Assembly (NCBI RefSeq): GCF_040732315.1 | Contig: NZ_CP160388.1 | Coordinates: forward strand, 434,001 to 498,000 | Reading direction: 5' to 3' | DNA length: 64,000 nt | Source: Oryzisolibacter sp. LB2S | Lineage (GTDB): Bacteria; Pseudomonadota; Gammaproteobacteria; Burkholderiales; Burkholderiaceae_C | Shown here: piece by piece, positions 61,538-64,000 of the stretch | Layout: each line of letters starts with the position of its first letter | Numbering within the stretch: the first letter of the stretch is position 1 | Notes under the pieces: generated by a model | Told to the model about the DNA's origin: nothing | Seen by the model: only the letters and a program-made list of their open reading frames with translations | The model's database searches: none | Program-made: the position numbers and the translations under genes

Positions 61538-63627
61538 GACGATGCGCCTTGGAGGATGGGGCCGATGCGGATGGTGTGGGTCTCGGGGATCTCGCTGTGC
61601 GCCAGCACCTGCAGGCGCGGCGCCACGCGGCGTACCAGGCGGGCGATGGCGCCGCGGATGGCGTCGGGCACGAGCAGGCAGGCGGGCATGCCGAGCTCTT
61701 CCTGCTTGAGTGCCACCTCGGCCGCCTTCTGCGTGAGCAGGTCGGCCACGCCGGGGTCCAGCGCCGGGGCGTTGGCATTGGAGAGGGCCTGCACCAGCAG
61801 GCGCTCGAGACCGGGTTCGATGGCGATCACGCCGAGCTCGCGCACCGGGCCGTAGATCTGCTGCACGATGGCCGGCGCCAGCGCGATGCGCACGCGCCGC
61901 GCGAGCTCCGCGGGGTCCTGCGTGCTGGCGGCATGCTCGGCCAGGGTCTCGATGATGGTGCGGATGTCGCGGATGTGCACGGCCTCTTCCAGCAAGAGCT
62001 GCAGCACTTTCTGGAACGTCGTGATCGAGACCATCTTGGGAACCACTTCTTCTATGAGCTTGGGGGCCAGCCTGGCCACATGCTCCACGAGTTGCTGCAC
62101 CTCGGTGCGCGACAGGAGCCTGGCGGCCTGCACTTGCATCAAGTGTGACAAATGGGTGGCCATGACGGTTTCCGGATCAACGACCGTAAATCCCGCCATT
62201 TGCGCCGCTTCCCGCTGCGCCGCGTCGATCCAGTGCGCGGGCAGGCCGAAGGCTGGGTCGGTGGTGGGCGTGCCGATCAGCGGCGTGCTGATGCCGCCGG
62301 GGTTGATGGCCAGGAACATGCCGGGGAAGGCCTCGCCCTCGCCCACGACCACGCCGCGCAGCAGCACGCGGTAGGCGCTGGGCTTGAGCTCGAGGTTGTC
62401 GCGCACATGGACGGCGGGCGGCAGAAAGCCCACCTCCTGCGCAAACTTGCGCCGCACGCCCTTGATGCGCGTGAGCAGATCGCCCTGGCGGTTCTTGTCC
62501 ACGAGGGCGATCAGGCGGTAGCCCAGCTCCAGGCCCAGCAGATCGACGGGCTGCAGGTCGTCCCAGCTGGCCTCGCCATCGCTGACGGGTGCGGGCGCCG
62601 CCTCGGGCTCGGCCGTGGCAGCCTGCTGCTGGTGCCTCAGCAGCAGCCACGCGCCCCAGGCCAGCCCGCTGCCCATGACGAGGAACACGGCATGGGGCAT
62701 GCCGGGTATCAGGCCCAGCAGGATCAGCACGCCCGCCGTCACGCCGAGCACGCGCGGGGACAGGAACAGCTGCTGCACGATCTGCTGGCCCATGTCCTTT
62801 TCCTTGCCCACGCGCGAGACCACCATGGCGGCCGCCACAGAGATCAGAAGGCCCGGAATCTGCGCCACGAGCGCGTCGCCCACGGCGAGCAGGATGTAGC
62901 TGTTGGCCGCGTCGCCCGCCGACAGGCCGTGCGAGAGCATGCCTATGCAGAAGCCGCCGACGATGTTGATGAGCAGGATCAGGATGCCGGCCACGGCGTC
63001 GCCGCGCACGAACTTGCTCGCGCCGTCCATGGAGCCGAAGAAGTTGGCCTCTTCCTGCACCTCGGCGCGGCGGCGCTTGGCCTCCTTCTCGTCGATCAGG
63101 CCGGCATTCAGATCCGCGTCCACGGCCATCTGCTTGCCGGGCATGGCGTCGAGCGTGAAGCGCGCCGAGACCTCGGCGATGCGCTCCGCGCCCTTGGTCA
63201 CGACGACGAAGTTGATGACGACGAGGATGGCGAAGACGATCAAACCCACGGCGAAGTTGCCGCCGATCAGGAAATGGCCGAAGGCCTCGATCACCGCACC
63301 GGCCGCGCCCGGGCCGGTGTGGCCCTCGAGCAGCACCACGCGCGTGGACGCGACGTTGAGCGACAGGCGCATCAAGGTGGTGAGCAGCAGCACCGAGGGA
63401 AAGGCGGCAAAGTCCAGCGGCCGCAGCATGTAGGCCGAGACCATCATCACCATCAGCGCCACGGCGATGTTGAGCGTGAAGAAGGTGTCGAGCAGCCAGG
63501 CCGGAATCGGCAGCACCATCAGCGCGAGGATGGCGACCACCAGCAGCGGTGCGGCCAGGCCCTGCAGCGCCTGGCCATGGTTTGCGGCCCATTGCCGCAT
63601 GGTGTCGAGAGGGGCGGATGTCGTCAT
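61534..63627 (-). CDS. flhA: Flagellar export protein FlhA
   Basis: 697 residues. About eight N-terminal membrane helices with the FHIPEP-region segment TRVVLLEGHTGPGAAGAVIE and FTLDAMPGKQMAVDADLNAG, then a cytosolic domain from about 330 (VDLLGLELGYRLIALVD). It forms the export gate ring and docks chaperone-substrate complexes. Start overlaps the flhB stop (ATGA). Confidence 0.97.
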   Translation of the reverse strand: MTTSAPLDTMRQWAANHGQALQGLAAPLLVVAILALMVLPIPAWLLDTFFTLNIAVALMVMMVSAYMLRPLDFAAFPSVLLLTTLMRLSLNVASTRVVLLEGHTGPGAAGAVIEAFGHFLIGGNFAVGLIVFAILVVINFVVVTKGAERIAEVSARFTLDAMPGKQMAVDADLNAGLIDEKEAKRRRAEVQEEANFFGSMDGASKFVRGDAVAGILILLINIVGGFCIGMLSHGLSAGDAANSYILLAVGDALVAQIPGLLISVAAAMVVSRVGKEKDMGQQIVQQLFLSPRVLGVTAGVLILLGLIPGMPHAVFLVMGSGLAWGAWLLLRHQQQAATAEPEAAPAPVSDGEASWDDLQPVDLLGLELGYRLIALVDKNRQGDLLTRIKGVRRKFAQEVGFLPPAVHVRDNLELKPSAYRVLLRGVVVGEGEAFPGMFLAINPGGISTPLIGTPTTDPAFGLPAHWIDAAQREAAQMAGFTVVDPETVMATHLSHLMQVQAARLLSRTEVQQLVEHVARLAPKLIEEVVPKMVSITTFQKVLQLLLEEAVHIRDIRTIIETLAEHAASTQDPAELARRVRIALAPAIVQQIYGPVRELGVIAIEPGLERLLVQALSNANAPALDPGVADLLTQKAAEVALKQEELGMPACLLVPDAIRGAIARLVRRVAPRLQVLAHSEIPETHTIRIGPILQGASS

Positions 63628-64000
63628 GCCTTGCCTGCCGGGGTGAGGGCGCCGGTGGCTGCTGCCACGTCATGCGCGGGGATCTGGTGGTGCGGATCGA
63701 GTTCGGCCGGGATATGGGCGTCCGGCACGGGCTGTTCGCCGGGCATGGCGCCCTCGCCGCGCAGCGCGGCCTTGAGGCGGTACACATAGGCCAGCACCTG
63801 GGCCACGGCCGTGAACAGCTGGGTCGGTATGGGCTGCTCGAGCTCTGCATGGGCGTAGAGCGCGCGCGCCAGCATGGGCGACTGCAGCACCGGCACGCCA
63901 TGCTGCTCGGCCAGCTCGCGGATCCTGAAGGCCAGCAGGTCCGTGCCCTTGGAGACGACCTGGGGCGCGCCCATGGTGGCCTCGTCGTACCTGAGGGCCA
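63624..64000 (-). CDS. flhB: Flagellar export switch protein FlhB, C-terminal part (gene leaves the window)
   Basis: Open to the window edge. The visible residues ALRYDEATMGAPQVVSKGTD follow directly after the position of the NPTH autocleavage motif in the family. RELAEQHGVPVLQSPMLARA and QPIPTQLFTAVAQVLAYVYR complete the FlhB_CC domain. The tail of about 40 residues rich in Pro, His and Ala is longer than in enterics. FlhB sets the export specificity switch from hook to filament proteins. Confidence 0.94.
   Translation of the reverse strand, partial: ALRYDEATMGAPQVVSKGTDLLAFRIRELAEQHGVPVLQSPMLARALYAHAELEQPIPTQLFTAVAQVLAYVYRLKAALRGEGAMPGEQPVPDAHIPAELDPHHQIPAHDVAAATGALTPAGKA

Noticed and set aside
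59978-61855. 625-residue plus-strand frame
   Set aside because: Antisense to flhF and the end of flhA; both of those have clear motifs.
1-64000. CRISPR array, tRNA or rRNA genes
   Set aside because: No regularly spaced repeats of CRISPR type and no recognisable tRNA or rRNA sequence were seen on either strand.

Overview
The window is high-GC chromosomal DNA with long, tightly packed genes. Its gene content points to a betaproteobacterium of the order Burkholderiales, most likely family Comamonadaceae (the Acidovorax/Alicycliphilus/Comamonas/Delftia neighbourhood). The signs are several orphan Bug-type solute receptors, a DUF1840 protein, a flgA / flgBCDEFGHIJKL / flgMN cluster with flhBA-flhF-flhG-fliA, and an lldPRD lactate operon. 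Genus is inference; no rRNA or tRNA gene was recognised.

Layout. 1-1332: the 3' part of a cyclopropane-fatty-acyl-phospholipid synthase-like gene and a DUF1840 gene. 1403-7035: a Bug receptor gene body with its terminator (about 1,017 bp) is present twice as an apparently identical direct repeat. The copies bracket a more AT-rich 3.6 kb block with an esterase lipoprotein, a LysR regulator and another Bug receptor. 7117-15554: a seven-gene minus-strand operon in which a branched-chain-amino-acid-type ABC transporter lies between two acyl/aryl-CoA ligase genes, followed by Bug copy 2; this looks like uptake plus CoA activation of an organic acid. 15778-21628: an ExeA/GspB pair, a Crp/Fnr regulator, htpG and a glycine/valine-rich lipoprotein. 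21639-25283: the L-lactate operon lldP-lldR-lldD, preceded by two perfect LldR/FadR-type operators 115 bp apart. 25791-31336: a Bug receptor and a probably accessory segment with a nitroreductase-like lipoprotein, an IS5-family insertion, a serine hydrolase and an alpha/beta hydrolase. 31404-42601: a signalling and metabolism stretch (SrkA kinase, Ser/Thr kinase-Usp fusion, metallophosphoesterase, aminotransferase, DMT exporter, MocR regulator, nitronate monooxygenase, sodium symporter, HDOD protein).

42660-54915 is the flagellar rod/hook cluster: flgBCDEFGHIJKL on the minus strand, flgA divergent, then flgMN behind a good sigma-28 promoter match. 54927-58379 holds a TTC38-like repeat protein, a methyltransferase and an AraC regulator. 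58455-64000 is the export/regulation operon flhB(partial)-flhA-flhF-flhG-like-fliA. FliA would transcribe flgM, whose product is the anti-sigma factor for FliA.

The most unusual structure is a family of short dispersed palindromic repeats (about 50-57 bp, eight copies recognised). Six copies lie between genes and two lie in frame inside coding sequences (srkA and the MocR regulator). Close second is the Bug direct-repeat block, which looks like a recent recombination product.
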